Positions 49,837 to 59,482 are shown, counted from the first letter of the stretch. The stretch: DNA of 64,000 nucleotides from Corynebacterium sp. 21KM1197 (GCF_033783015.1 NZ_CP123907.1:1364001-1428000); one strand, 5' to 3'. Numbers and translations: made by a program. The notes: a model not told the origin generated them from the sequence alone.

Positions 49837-50862
49837 ATGGATCACATCGCCGACGAAGAGCTGCATTGGGATAAGGACATACTGGGAGAGGGCTTTTCCG
49901 CCGCGACGCTGAGCCTGGGGCGCGACCCCGATGGAGAGGGTGAGGCGGTGGCCACCCTCGTGCGTGCCGACGCCCCCACGGCCCCCGCTCCCGAGGGCAA
50001 GGCAGCGAAAAAACCCGCCGTGTTGTGGATTCACGGCATGACGGATTATTTCTTTCACAAGCACGTGGCGGAGCGCTTCACCGCGCAGGGCTACGCCTTT
50101 TACGCCCTCGACCTGCGCAAGTGCGGGCGCTCCCACCGCGAGGGCCAGCACTGGCATTACACCAGCGATCTGCGCCACTACTACCCCGAACTCACCGCGG
50201 CGGCCCGGTTCCTCAGCGCGCAGCACGGCGGCGTGATCCCCCTGGCGCACTCCACCGGCGGTCTGGTTACCGTGCTCTGGCTGGATCACCTGCGTAGCAC
50301 CGACCCCACATTATTAAGGAGCGTTCCCGCGGCGATTCTCAATAGCCCCTGGCTGGATATGCCCTTCCCCAAGGCCGTGGTGGCCGCAACCAAGGCGCTC
50401 ACCAGCACCATCGGCAAGGTGCGCCCCTTGCTCTCCCTCCCCCAAAAGGAAATCAGCGCCTACGGGCAGTCCCTACACCGCAGCATGGGCGGGGAATGGG
50501 ACTATGACACCACGTTCAAGCCCCTGGGCGGGCACCGAAAATACTATGGGTGGATCGAGGCGATCTTTGCCGGGCAGGCCGCCGCGTGTTCCCAACGAAG
50601 GCTACCCATGCCCCTGCTCACCCTGTGCTCCGCCAAGTCCTGGCTGGGACACGAGTACTCGGCGGCCTCCGATAGCGCCGATACCGTCTTGGACGTGGAG
50701 CAGATTCAGCGCCTGGCTCCGGCCCTGGCGGAGGATTCCACGGTGATTCCCCTGGATTCCGCCCGCCATGATGTGTTCCTCTCCACCCCGATGGTGCGCG
50801 AGGAGGCCTTTGAGGTGACCCTCTCGTGGCTAGATGAGTCTCTCAACCAGGCCCGGAAATAA
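49837..50862 (+). CDS. Alpha/beta hydrolase (lysophospholipase/monoglyceride-lipase-like)
   Basis: A 341-aa hydrolase with oxyanion HG motif WIHGMTDYF, nucleophile elbow AHSTGGL (Ser at about residue 138), Asp/His candidates near the C-terminus (DSARHDVFLS). It resembles the serine aminopeptidase S33/Hydrolase_4 group. No signal peptide. It lies between mqo and mycothione reductase, as in C. glutamicum, and the mycothione reductase start is 28 bp after its stop. Confidence 0.87.
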   Translation: MDHIADEELHWDKDILGEGFSAATLSLGRDPDGEGEAVATLVRADAPTAPAPEGKAAKKPAVLWIHGMTDYFFHKHVAERFTAQGYAFYALDLRKCGRSHREGQHWHYTSDLRHYYPELTAAARFLSAQHGGVIPLAHSTGGLVTVLWLDHLRSTDPTLLRSVPAAILNSPWLDMPFPKAVVAATKALTSTIGKVRPLLSLPQKEISAYGQSLHRSMGGEWDYDTTFKPLGGHRKYYGWIEAIFAGQAAACSQRRLPMPLLTLCSAKSWLGHEYSAASDSADTVLDVEQIQRLAPALAEDSTVIPLDSARHDVFLSTPMVREEAFEVTLSWLDESLNQARK

Positions 50863-50890
50863 TCCCCACCCCCAGGAGGTTATAACCCAC

Positions 50891-52276
50891 ATGAGTTCCC
50901 CCACCAAGCATTATGATCTCATCGTCATCGGCTCGGGTTCCGGCAATACCCTGCCGCCCGAGTTCGACGATCTCTCCATCGCCCTCGTGGAGGAGGCCCG
51001 CTTTGGCGGCACCTGCCTCAACGTAGGCTGTATTCCCACCAAGATGTACGTCTACGCGGCCGACGTAGCCCTGGAAACCCGCCAGGCCGCCCGGCTCGGC
51101 ATAGACGCGCAGGTTAATTCCGTGGACTGGCCCAGCATCGTCTCCCGCGTGTTTGACAAGCGCATTGATCGCTTTGCCAAGGCCGGGGAGGAATACCGGC
51201 GCGGCCCCCGCACCCCCAACATCGACGTCTACGATCAGCACGCCGTGTTCGTGGGCGAGCGTACCCTGCGCACCGGACAGGGTGATCAGGAGGCCATCAT
51301 CTCCGCCGATAACGTGGTGCTGGCGGCGGGTTCGCGCCCCATGATCCCGGACGCGATCGCGGAATCCGGGGTGGAATACCAGACCAATGAGACGATCATG
51401 CGGCTGCCCGAGCAGCCGGAATCCCTCATCATCGTGGGCGGCGGGTACATCGCCATGGAGTTCGCCCACGTGTTTGAGGCCCTGGGTACCAAGGTGACCA
51501 TTGTGAATCGCTCCGATTCCCTGCTGCGCCACCTGGATAAGGAAATCAGCCAAAAGTTCACCGCGCTGGCCGCCGAGCGCTACGACGTCCGCTTCAACGC
51601 CGAGATCACGGAACTCACTCAGGCCGAGGGCACCATCACCGCCACGCTCAGCGACGGCTCCACCGCCCAGGCCACGCACCTGCTGGTGGCCACCGGCCGC
51701 GTGCCCAACGGCGATCGCCTCGATGCCCAGGCGGGCAACGTCTCCGTGACCAAGGGCAGCGTGGATGTGGACGAGTACGGCCGCTCCACCACCGCCCCCG
51801 GCGTGTGGGCGCTGGGCGACGTCTCCTCCCCCTACCTGCTCAAGCACGTGGCCAACGCGGAGGCCCGCGCCATCTGGCACAACCTGCGCCACCCGGAGGA
51901 TCTGCGCCCGCTGCCGCACAAGCACGTTCCGGCGGCGGTGTTCACCCACCCGCAGATCGCCACCGTGGGGCTCACGGAGGAACAGGCCCGCGAGACGGGT
52001 GCCGAGGTCACCGTTAAGGTACAAGAATACGGCCACGTGGCTTATGGCTGGGCGATGGAGGACACCACCGGCCTGGTGAAGCTCATCGCGGATCGCTCCA
52101 CCGGAAAACTCCTGGGCGCGCACCTGATGGGCCCCCAGGCCTCCACCCTGATCCAGCAGCTCATCACGCTCATGGCCTTTGATATTGACGTTCGTGAGGC
52201 GGCGCGCGGGCAATACTGGATTCACCCCGCGCTGCCCGAGGTGGTGGAAAACGCCCTGCTGGGGCTGGAGTTCTAG
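50891..52276 (+). CDS. mtr: Mycothione reductase
   Basis: An NADPH-dependent flavoprotein that reduces mycothiol disulfide. FAD loop GSGSGN (14-19), redox-active disulfide in GGTCLNVGCIPTK (C42, C47), NADPH loop IVGGGYIAMEFAHVF, the conserved ALGDVSSPYLL, and the C-terminal interface HPALPEVVENALLG. Length is 461 aa. The ATG at 50891 has AGGAGG about 12 nt upstream. The enzyme implies a mycothiol-producing actinobacterium. Confidence 0.95.
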   Translation: MSSPTKHYDLIVIGSGSGNTLPPEFDDLSIALVEEARFGGTCLNVGCIPTKMYVYAADVALETRQAARLGIDAQVNSVDWPSIVSRVFDKRIDRFAKAGEEYRRGPRTPNIDVYDQHAVFVGERTLRTGQGDQEAIISADNVVLAAGSRPMIPDAIAESGVEYQTNETIMRLPEQPESLIIVGGGYIAMEFAHVFEALGTKVTIVNRSDSLLRHLDKEISQKFTALAAERYDVRFNAEITELTQAEGTITATLSDGSTAQATHLLVATGRVPNGDRLDAQAGNVSVTKGSVDVDEYGRSTTAPGVWALGDVSSPYLLKHVANAEARAIWHNLRHPEDLRPLPHKHVPAAVFTHPQIATVGLTEEQARETGAEVTVKVQEYGHVAYGWAMEDTTGLVKLIADRSTGKLLGAHLMGPQASTLIQQLITLMAFDIDVREAARGQYWIHPALPEVVENALLGLEF

Positions 52277-52282
52277 GCGGCT

Positions 52283-53164
52283 CTAGCCCTCGGTGGGCAG
52301 GGTGAGGATCTCGTTGCCGTCCTCGGTAATCACGATGGTGTGCTCGAACTGCGCGGTGAACTTGCCGTCGCGGTTTTGCACCGTCCAGCCGTCCTCCCAG
52401 ATGTCATAGTCCAACCCGCCGAGGTTAATCATCGGCTCCACCGTGAGCGTCATGCCGGGTTCTAGCACGTCGCGGTAGGAATCGGAATCGTAGTGGAGCA
52501 CGATGAGCCCGTTGTGGAACGTGGTGCCCACCCCGTGCCCGGTGAAGTCCGTGACCACGTTGTACCCAAAGCGCTTGGCATAGGACTCGATCACCCGGCC
52601 GATCACGTTGATCTCCCGGCCCGGCTTGGCGGCCTTAATGCCGCGCATGGTGGCCTCGCGGGTGCGCTCCACCAGCAGGCGGTGCTCCTCGGAGACGTCG
52701 CCGGCGAGGAACGTGGCGTTGGTATCCCCGTGTACGCCGTTCTTAAAGGCCGTGACGTCGATGTTCACGATGTCCCCGTCCTGGATCACCGTGCTATCGG
52801 GGATACCGTGGCACACGATCTCGTTGAGGGAGACGCAGCAGGACTTGGGAAAGTGCATGTACCCCAGGGTGGAGGGGTACGCGCCGTGGTCGATCATGTA
52901 CTCGTGGGCCACCCGATCAATCTCATCGGTGGTCACGCCCGGCTTCACGGCGGCACCGGCGGCGGCCAACGCATTCGCGGCGATGGTGGAGGCCTCGCGC
53001 ATGGCCTCGATGGTCTCGGGGGTCTGCACAAAGGGCTCCCCGATATTTTCTTGTACCTCGTCCTTCCAGGCGTATTCCGGGCGAGCGATGTGCTCGGGCA
53101 CGGCGCGAATGGGGGTGGGCTTTCCGGGGGTCAGCTTGGCGCGGGTAACAGACATGCTGCCCAT
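52283..53164 (-). CDS. map: Methionine aminopeptidase type I
   Basis: Removes N-terminal methionine. About 290 aa with metal ligands in [21 protein letters not shown] (two Asp), HGVGTTFH (His), TLTVEPMI (Glu) and QFEHTIVIT (Glu). The N-terminal extension of about 40 residues ([19 protein letters not shown]) is the SH3-binding-like linker seen in actinobacterial MapB. An ATG at 53155 is an alternative start. Confidence 0.95.
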   Translation of the reverse strand: MGSMSVTRAKLTPGKPTPIRAVPEHIARPEYAWKDEVQENIGEPFVQTPETIEAMREASTIAANALAAAGAAVKPGVTTDEIDRVAHEYMIDHGAYPSTLGYMHFPKSCCVSLNEIVCHGIPDSTVIQDGDIVNIDVTAFKNGVHGDTNATFLAGDVSEEHRLLVERTREATMRGIKAAKPGREINVIGRVIESYAKRFGYNVVTDFTGHGVGTTFHNGLIVLHYDSDSYRDVLEPGMTLTVEPMINLGGLDYDIWEDGWTVQNRDGKFTAQFEHTIVITEDGNEILTLPTEG

Positions 53165-53254
53165 GCTAGTCCCCGGGCCACTCCCCGGCGCTGTTTACCC
53201 GGAGGTAACCCACCCGTCACGCCACCGACACCTCGCCGCTCTACCCTGCCGACC

Positions 53255-55060
53255 ATGAGCACCGTGCAGCGTCGTCAGTTTCTCCGGCTCAGCGCCCTGG
53301 GCGCGCTGGCCCTCCACCCCGCTTTGGCCCGGGCCCAAGCGAGCGCGCAGGCGGGATCGGGATTCACCATCGGGGTGCTGCCGGATACGCAGTTCTACTC
53401 CCGCTACGCCACCCCGGACACCGGAAACCTCTACCGCGCCCGCTACGGCGTGGAGCCGTACCTGGAACAAACCCGCTGGCTGGCCCGCCACCGCGAGGAA
53501 CTGGGCATCGCCTTTGTCACCCACCTGGGAGACATCGTGGATCAGGCGGACGTGGCCCAGGAGTGGGAGGTGGCCAGCGCCGCCATGAGTGTGCTTGACG
53601 ACGCCGCCCTGCCCTACTCCGTCCTGCCCGGCAACCACGACATCTCCGAGCAGCGCCCCACGCCCTTCTCGGCGCACTTCCCGGCGTCGAGAAGCACCTG
53701 CCGGGAACGCTACCCCGCAGCCAATAATGAGTGCGAGTACCACCTCTTCCGCGCCGCCGGGCGGGACTTCCTGGTGCTCGCCCTCGCCTGGCGTGCGGAC
53801 GATGCCGCCCTAGACTGGGCGCAGGGTGTGCTTGACGCGCACCCCGGCGTGCCCACCATTCTCACCTCGCACGAGATTACCGGAATCACCCCGCAGGGCG
53901 AGGTATTCCTCACCGAGGAATACGGCGAACACCTGTGGGAACGGCTCATCGCGCCCAACGATCAGATCTTTCTCACCCTGGCCGGGCACCACCACGGCGC
54001 GGGATACACCGTGCTGCGCAACACCCACGGCCACGAGGTGATCCACGTTTTGCAGGACTATCAGATGGCCTACCAGGGCGGAAACGGGCTGCTCGGCATG
54101 CTGCACTGCGACCTCGCCGCCGGTACCCTCACCATGACCGCGCTCTCTCCCTGGGTGTCCGCCAAGCCCGCCGACACCCTCAACCAATTCGATGAGGTGC
54201 TCCTGGGCGAGCCCGACTCCTGGACGCTCCCGCTGCGGCTGCCCCAGCAGCCGGGTTCCGCCCCGGACTACACCGCGCGTACCCGCTCCCTCATCACCAC
54301 CGGGTACACCGCCCCGGCGATCGACCCCGGCCTGCTCCCCCACTCCGCCGAGGATTATCCGCACGTGCCCGCCGCCGCGCACTGGCGGCCCAGCGCCTCC
54401 ACTCCGGGAAGGCTTATCGACGTCTCCGGCAACAACAATCACGCCACCACCCCCGAGCCCGGTGGCCTGAGCGTGATCCCCCAATCCCACCCGCTCTCCG
54501 CCGACGGCATGGCGCTTTCCTGGACGCACCCACACCGCAGCTGGCTGCGCACCGCCCCCGACGCCCCGCTGAACTCCCTCACCTTCGAGGAGGGCTACAC
54601 CCTAGAGACCTTCCTCTACCTCGATCCCTCCTTTGGCGAGGAGAACTTTTGGATGGGTGCCCTGGGCCGCATGGGCGAGCGCGGCGGGGAGGAACCAGAG
54701 GAACCCCCGGCGCTGCTGGCCGTATCCTCCCTGCGCGAGGTGCAATGGTCCGCCGTGGCTACTCGCGGGGATACCTCCGGCACCTCTAATTGGTCGCATG
54801 AGGTTCCCGTGGGGACATGGCTACACGTGGCGGTGGTCAATGATCCCGTGCGGAACACCGTGGAGATGTTTGTGGATCACGCCCCCATTCTGCGCGACGT
54901 GCTCGGGGCTAGTGGGCTGGCTACCGCCCACCAACCGTGGTTGATCGGGGCCTCCATCTGGGCCGGGAAGCCCGATACCCCCTGGGTGGGCGGTATCGGG
55001 GAAACGCGCCTGGTGGCCCGGCCCTTGGGGCCGGGCGAGTGGCTGACCGCACGGGGGTGA
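53255..55060 (+). CDS. Tat-exported calcineurin-like phosphoesterase with C-terminal LamG-like domain
   Basis: A 601-aa exported protein. The N-terminus has a twin-arginine signal (QRRQFLRL, then a hydrophobic stretch ending ARAQA). The phosphoesterase domain (about residues 35-290) has GVLPDTQFYS, HLGDIVDQA, PGNHD, SHEITGI and GHHHGAGY. After about residue 390 the sequence looks like a concanavalin/LamG fold (FEEGYTLETFLYLDPSF, VGTWLHVAVVNDP). The ATG at 53255 is chosen; the long frame upstream to 52493 is antisense to map. Substrate unknown. It converges on the pgsC gene. Confidence 0.85.
   Translation: MSTVQRRQFLRLSALGALALHPALARAQASAQAGSGFTIGVLPDTQFYSRYATPDTGNLYRARYGVEPYLEQTRWLARHREELGIAFVTHLGDIVDQADVAQEWEVASAAMSVLDDAALPYSVLPGNHDISEQRPTPFSAHFPASRSTCRERYPAANNECEYHLFRAAGRDFLVLALAWRADDAALDWAQGVLDAHPGVPTILTSHEITGITPQGEVFLTEEYGEHLWERLIAPNDQIFLTLAGHHHGAGYTVLRNTHGHEVIHVLQDYQMAYQGGNGLLGMLHCDLAAGTLTMTALSPWVSAKPADTLNQFDEVLLGEPDSWTLPLRLPQQPGSAPDYTARTRSLITTGYTAPAIDPGLLPHSAEDYPHVPAAAHWRPSASTPGRLIDVSGNNNHATTPEPGGLSVIPQSHPLSADGMALSWTHPHRSWLRTAPDAPLNSLTFEEGYTLETFLYLDPSFGEENFWMGALGRMGERGGEEPEEPPALLAVSSLREVQWSAVATRGDTSGTSNWSHEVPVGTWLHVAVVNDPVRNTVEMFVDHAPILRDVLGASGLATAHQPWLIGASIWAGKPDTPWVGGIGETRLVARPLGPGEWLTARG
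54413..54422 (+). repeat. Dispersed motif CTTATCGACG, copy 9
   Basis: GCTTATCGACGTC, one mismatch to the 13-mer, inside the phosphoesterase gene, encoding LIDV. Confidence 0.65.
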
Positions 55061-55088
55061 GTTCTTGGGGGTGGTTTCTTGGGGGGGT

Positions 55089-55256
55089 GGTGTGGGACGG
55101 GTGGGAGTCACTCCTGTCACACGGTGGTGGGGAAGGGTTCTTGTGGGGCGCTGTGTGGCTGGTGGGAGTCACTTTTTCCTCACAGCGGTAGGAAAAGATC
55201 CCCTCATTGCGTTGTGGGACGCGAGTGAATCACACCAGTCACACAGCGGCGCGAAA
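55089..55256. repeat. Intergenic repeat cluster B, three units at about 61-bp spacing
   Basis: Three units begin with TGTGGG or TGTGTGG (near 55090, 55152 and 55212) and contain the core TCACAC(A)GYGG...GRAAA at 55117, 55180 and 55239; the middle core lacks two bases. Each can fold as an imperfect stem-loop. The cluster fills the 220-bp gap between convergent genes and matches cluster A at 47823-47990 in core, spacing and copy number. The orientation of the core is the same on the plus strand in both clusters. Confidence 0.72.
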
Positions 55257-55280
55257 AATTCCGCCCCGAGGCAAGCGCCG

Positions 55281-56291
55281 TTAAGAGGACAGCGCCGCCA
55301 CCGGCGCGGCAATCGCCGCGCACACCACCACGGCCAGGGCCAATCCCCCGCCCGTGCGCTTCCAGCCGTGCTGCACCAGGTCATTGGCCACGATCGCCGG
55401 GAGGATACAAAACACGATGTTCTCCGCCCCGCCCACGCGGTGCCCCGTGAGCACCACCACCAGGGCCTCCAGGGCGATCACGGTGAGAATGGAAAGCGCG
55501 CACAAAACGATGAAGCGGTCCTTGCCAAACAACGGCACCCGGCGCGCATACAGGCTATAGATCGCCCAGACCACCACGGCGGAGGCCGCCAGCACGGCGA
55601 TGTAGCGGGGGTGAATGGAGCTGGCCACCAGCAGGCCGGCGGTAATGTAACCGCCGGTGCGCAACTTGAGGTTTTTGAGGAAGCCGTCCTGGATCAAAAT
55701 GGCGCACAGCACGGAGGCGGCTGCAATGCCAAAGAACTTGGGCTCGGAGCGCGGTATCTGCTCAAAGAGCGCGCTGGAGAAGGAAAGCGGCAGCACCACG
55801 CTGGTGAGCCAGGTGATGGCCAGGCCGATCACCCCGGAGAGCGGCACCATCCAGGCCAGCGGAACCAGGGTGCGGCGTGGCCCCTGCTTGACCAGGGAGT
55901 TGCACAGCATACCGGGCACGATCACGCCGATGAGCGCAAACTCCATGCCGTGTACTTGGGTGCCAAAGAGGTATTCGCTGCCAATCACCCACAGCGCCCC
56001 ACAGAGCACACCCACAAAGAGCCCGATGGCAAAGATTTGTCGGGGGCGCGGCAACCAGATCTTAAGGATCACGTACTTGATGAGCAGCCAGGCCACCACG
56101 GAGACAACCACCGTGAAGATCACGTTCCACGGCATGTACAGGGAGGCCGCGAGGTAGCCCACGGTGAGCGAGCCACCCACGGAGATTTGCCGGGAGCGGA
56201 AGTAGAGGTAACTCACCACCAGGCCCACCAGGAAGGTGATGTGAATGAGGTCTACCAGGAAGTAGTAGGAGCCAAAGTCCACGCTGATCAC
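55281..56291 (-). CDS. pgsC: Poly-gamma-glutamate biosynthesis protein PgsC/CapC family
   Basis: A 336-aa membrane protein with about 9-10 hydrophobic helices. The N-terminal 150 residues (DFGSYYFLVDLIHITFLVG at the start, then VGGSLTVGYLAASLYMPW and a GVIVPGMLCNSLVKQG segment) fit PgsC/CapC, the membrane partner of the PGA ligase; a second related block (ILPAIVANDLVQHG) near the C-terminus suggests an internal duplication, which explains a length about twice that of Bacillus PgsC. It overlaps pgsB by 4 bp. PgsBC are the minimal PGA-synthesising complex in Bacillus. Confidence 0.85.
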   Translation of the reverse strand: MISVDFGSYYFLVDLIHITFLVGLVVSYLYFRSRQISVGGSLTVGYLAASLYMPWNVIFTVVVSVVAWLLIKYVILKIWLPRPRQIFAIGLFVGVLCGALWVIGSEYLFGTQVHGMEFALIGVIVPGMLCNSLVKQGPRRTLVPLAWMVPLSGVIGLAITWLTSVVLPLSFSSALFEQIPRSEPKFFGIAAASVLCAILIQDGFLKNLKLRTGGYITAGLLVASSIHPRYIAVLAASAVVVWAIYSLYARRVPLFGKDRFIVLCALSILTVIALEALVVVLTGHRVGGAENIVFCILPAIVANDLVQHGWKRTGGGLALAVVVCAAIAAPVAALSS

Positions 56292-57577
56292 TGGGCTGCG
56301 GCCTCACTTTCCGCCTCGGTGGTGGATGAGGAGGTGGACGCAGAGGATAGGGCGGGCTCGTGCTCTACCACGTCGGAGATGTAGCGGCGCATGGCCGTGA
56401 CGTGATCGGTGTGGATATTCACCATGCCAAAGATCGCCACGTCGTGTCCCTCGAAGCCGCGCCTGGCGCGAGCCACTAGTTCCTTACCATCCTCGGTCTC
56501 GTCCTCCACCTCGCAGTCAGCGGTGGTGATGATCCCGGCCTCGGGAAAGCCCTGGTCGATCAGGCGCTGGCGCACCACCTCTTGTAAATCTCCGTAGAGC
56601 ACCACGCGGTCAATCTCCGCGCGCAGGTCGGTGGAAACGAGGTCGATGAACATCGCGGCGCGGTCGGTGCGATCGGAGCGATTATTGAGGGCCACCACGC
56701 GGCGGCAGGAGTCCGGGAGGAAGGTCTCGGAGACGCTATCGAATACCCTCACGGTGGATTCCCAGTCATTCACGGCGAACATGGGTACCCAGAACATCGA
56801 GTCCTCGCCCTGGTGAATCTCCGTGACGGAGGTGGTGCCGGGATCCGGAGCGGCCTTGATCATTCCGCGCACGGCGGTCTGAGTATCAATGCCCAATTCC
56901 TCCGCCACGGCCAGGGCCACCGCGATGTTTTCCTCGAACTGCTGATAACTAAAGCGCGGCACCAGGCTGTGGGAAAGCTCGGTTTCCTCGGCCACAATCA
57001 GGCGGCTGCCGCGTTCCTCGGCGTGGCGGCGGATGATCTCCACCAACTTGGGGGATCGTTCCCCGGTGATCACCACGCCGTTCTCCGGAACGGTATTGCA
57101 CAGGGAGGCCGCGATCTCCTCCAAGGTATCGCCCATGTCCTCCTGGTGATCCAGGCGCACGTTAGTGATCACGGTGATGGGCGAGCGCAGGATGGTGTCC
57201 TGGCAAATGCGCTGGTATTTGGGCTTGACCGCCATGCACTCCACCACCAGGGCATCAATCTCCGGGGTAATCCATTCCTTGACAAAGCGATATTGCTCGT
57301 TGATATTGGCCGGGCCGGTGCGGCGGATGGGGTGTTCCTCCGCCTGGCCGTCGATCACGCAGGCGTAGGTGCCGGTGGTCTTGGAGATGGTGTTGTGCCC
57401 GGCCTCCCGCAGCACGCCGCCGATCATACGGGTGAGCGTGGATTTCCCGCGGATTCCATTGACGTGGACGTGGTAACGCAGGCCATCGAGCCGGGCGCGG
57501 TGCTCGCGCTCGTGGCGGTGAAAGTAGGTCATGGACGCACCGGCGAGGGCGCCGGACATCGCGAGGAAAGCAAGCAT
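56288..57577 (-). CDS. pgsB: Poly-gamma-glutamate synthase PgsB/CapB
   Basis: A Mur-ligase-like amide ligase of 429 aa that polymerises glutamate using ATP. An N-terminal membrane helix (residues 2-18) is followed by the P-loop region HVNGIRGKSTLTRMIGGVLRE (residue 40 on, noted by NGIRGKST), KTTGTYACV, ALVVECMAVKPKYQRI and NVRLDHQEDMG, all CapB hallmarks. The last 20 residues are a Ser/Thr/Glu-rich tail. It is the middle gene of ggt-pgsB-pgsC. Confidence 0.92.
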   Translation of the reverse strand: MLAFLAMSGALAGASMTYFHRHEREHRARLDGLRYHVHVNGIRGKSTLTRMIGGVLREAGHNTISKTTGTYACVIDGQAEEHPIRRTGPANINEQYRFVKEWITPEIDALVVECMAVKPKYQRICQDTILRSPITVITNVRLDHQEDMGDTLEEIAASLCNTVPENGVVITGERSPKLVEIIRRHAEERGSRLIVAEETELSHSLVPRFSYQQFEENIAVALAVAEELGIDTQTAVRGMIKAAPDPGTTSVTEIHQGEDSMFWVPMFAVNDWESTVRVFDSVSETFLPDSCRRVVALNNRSDRTDRAAMFIDLVSTDLRAEIDRVVLYGDLQEVVRQRLIDQGFPEAGIITTADCEVEDETEDGKELVARARRGFEGHDVAIFGMVNIHTDHVTAMRRYISDVVEHEPALSSASTSSSTTEAESEAAAQ

Positions 57578-57625
57578 GTATCTGAGATTCCTGATTCTTG
57601 AGAGGAGTAAAAGATCGTGCTGTGT

Positions 57626-59410
57626 TTATCCGCCAGCCACGGCACCACCGCGTCGTGAGTCCGCACCGCCCTCCCATCCGTCGGGAGTGCTGCGCACGAT
57701 TCCGGCACCGCTATCGGCCTCGCCCACGCTGAGCGGCTGGCCCCATTCCCGCAGCAGCCTTTGCAGCGAGCCCTGGTGCGAGAGCGTCTCCTCGCCGTAC
57801 ATGGTCTCCGCGTAGGCCCCGTTGCGGTTATCGGCGCCAAAGTTCGGCATGGCGATCGCCTCGGCGGGGCTTAGCCCCCACTGATTCATGGCCACGAGGT
57901 TTTTGAGATTGTAGGAGGGAATCTTGCGTCCACCGGGGGAACCCAGCCCCAGCACGGAGTCCCCCGTGCGTGCGATCAGCGGGGCCATCATCGTCCTGGG
58001 CTGGGCGGCGTTTCGACGCCCATTCGGGGCCTCGGGGGCGGCGTCGGCAGCAAAGTTGTCCAGGGAGTTGTTGAGGAAGAAGCCCTGCGTCATCAGCCCG
58101 CTGCCGAAGTTGCGTTGCAGCGTGGTGGTCATGGAGGCCACATTGCCCTGGCTGTCCGCCACCGTGATCTGGGCGGTGCCCTCCTCCTGGGAATCCTCAT
58201 ATCCGTGGTGGTTAAAGCCCTCAAGGTCGGCGGGCTGGGGATCGTCCACGCTGGCCTTTTGCTTGATCTCTTCGGCCTTGGATCGAAGATAATCCTCGTT
58301 GGTCACCACCTGGCTCAGGTAGGCCTGGGCGCGCTCGGGATAAAAGTGAGGATCGTCCATCCAGGTGTTCGCGTCCGTGAAGGCCAGGCGCTCGGCTTCC
58401 GTCATCAGGTGCGCCGCCGTGGCGCGGGCCACCTGTGTGTCCTCCTCGGAATAGGGATCGAGCCTGCCCAGGTCGAGGTGCCGCATGATCCCCAGTGCCT
58501 GCGCCACCACCATCATGCCGGTGGCGGTGGAGGGATTACCGCACACGCTGGACTCGGCAAAGTCCGTACACAGGGCGTCGCGCGATCCCACCGGGGCTAA
58601 CGTCTCCCGCTGCCACTCGGACAGTAGGGAGTCCACGTATTCCTCTCCCCCGGCCTGATCGAGCAGCTCGGCACGCATGTCCGCCACCATCTCCTCGCTC
58701 AGTCCCCCCTCGTGAGCCCACCCGCGCAGGAACTCCGCGTAGGGCTTATTGCTCAATTCATCGCCCTCGGCGGGGCGATCGCCGCTGGCGTTGCGCAGCA
58801 CCGCCCCCGGTTGGGAAAGCCGAAAGGGGCGTTGATTGCCGTCGATCGCGCCGGAGAGCCGAGCGCTGGCGGAAAACCCCGAGGTACCCAGCCGATAGGC
58901 GGGGTCTACCAGGTCCGCCAGCGGCATGGTGGCGTGATCCTCGTGGAGCTGGCGCAGCAGGCGCAGGGTCTGCGGCACGCCGATGCTGCGCACGGATTCC
59001 TCGGCCCCGGCGGCGGCCTCGTCATCGTTGCCCAGGCTGTGCACCGTCGCATCATAGGCGCGGGTCTTTCCCGTGGCGGCGTCGTGGTAGAGCGCGATGG
59101 CTCCGCCGCCCGGCCCCGAGGACTGCGGCTCCACCAGACCCAATACCGCCTGGGCGGCGATCAGGGCGTCGGCGGCGCTGCCGCCCTCGGCCAGCACATC
59201 GCAGGCCGCGCGGGTGGCCTCGGGGTGCGTGGTGGCGGCCATGTAATCGGCGGCCTGGGCGGCGGTATCGGCGTCCGTGACCTCGCACTGGGAGTGGTGC
59301 GCGATGGCCGCCGCATCATCCCCCGTGGAACACGCGCTTAGCCCCGCGCCAAGCAGGGTGGTGCTCAATGCGAGCCCGAGGACGCCTCGCCCGCTGTGGC
59401 GCACAACCAT
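57626..59410 (-). CDS. Gamma-glutamyltransferase lipoprotein (CapD/PgsD/Ggt-like)
   Basis: A 594-aa lipoprotein: signal peptide with lipobox GLSAC (Cys at about residue 26), then a gamma-glutamyltranspeptidase chain. GGT features are GGSAADALIAAQAVLGLVEPQSSG, the large/small subunit border EEGTAQITVADSQGNVASMT with candidate nucleophile Thr, and GLGSPGGRKIPSYNL. CapD-type enzymes anchor or cut poly-gamma-glutamate, and its place as first gene of the pgs operon fits that. A plain extracellular GGT is the alternative. The ATG at 59410 has GGGAGAG upstream. Confidence 0.87.
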   Translation of the reverse strand: MVVRHSGRGVLGLALSTTLLGAGLSACSTGDDAAAIAHHSQCEVTDADTAAQAADYMAATTHPEATRAACDVLAEGGSAADALIAAQAVLGLVEPQSSGPGGGAIALYHDAATGKTRAYDATVHSLGNDDEAAAGAEESVRSIGVPQTLRLLRQLHEDHATMPLADLVDPAYRLGTSGFSASARLSGAIDGNQRPFRLSQPGAVLRNASGDRPAEGDELSNKPYAEFLRGWAHEGGLSEEMVADMRAELLDQAGGEEYVDSLLSEWQRETLAPVGSRDALCTDFAESSVCGNPSTATGMMVVAQALGIMRHLDLGRLDPYSEEDTQVARATAAHLMTEAERLAFTDANTWMDDPHFYPERAQAYLSQVVTNEDYLRSKAEEIKQKASVDDPQPADLEGFNHHGYEDSQEEGTAQITVADSQGNVASMTTTLQRNFGSGLMTQGFFLNNSLDNFAADAAPEAPNGRRNAAQPRTMMAPLIARTGDSVLGLGSPGGRKIPSYNLKNLVAMNQWGLSPAEAIAMPNFGADNRNGAYAETMYGEETLSHQGSLQRLLREWGQPLSVGEADSGAGIVRSTPDGWEGGADSRRGGAVAGG

Positions 59411-59482
59411 CTCTCCCTTTTCCCGTTGGCAATAGTGGTAACAAAGCACAACGCGGCAGTTCGCCGCGCTAACAGTTACCCG

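Noticed and set aside
57626..59410. Glutathione-recycling gamma-glutamyltransferase as the first choice
   Set aside because: Actinobacteria use mycothiol, and the gene heads the pgsBC operon, so a role with poly-gamma-glutamate is more economical; a general GGT is kept as an alternative.
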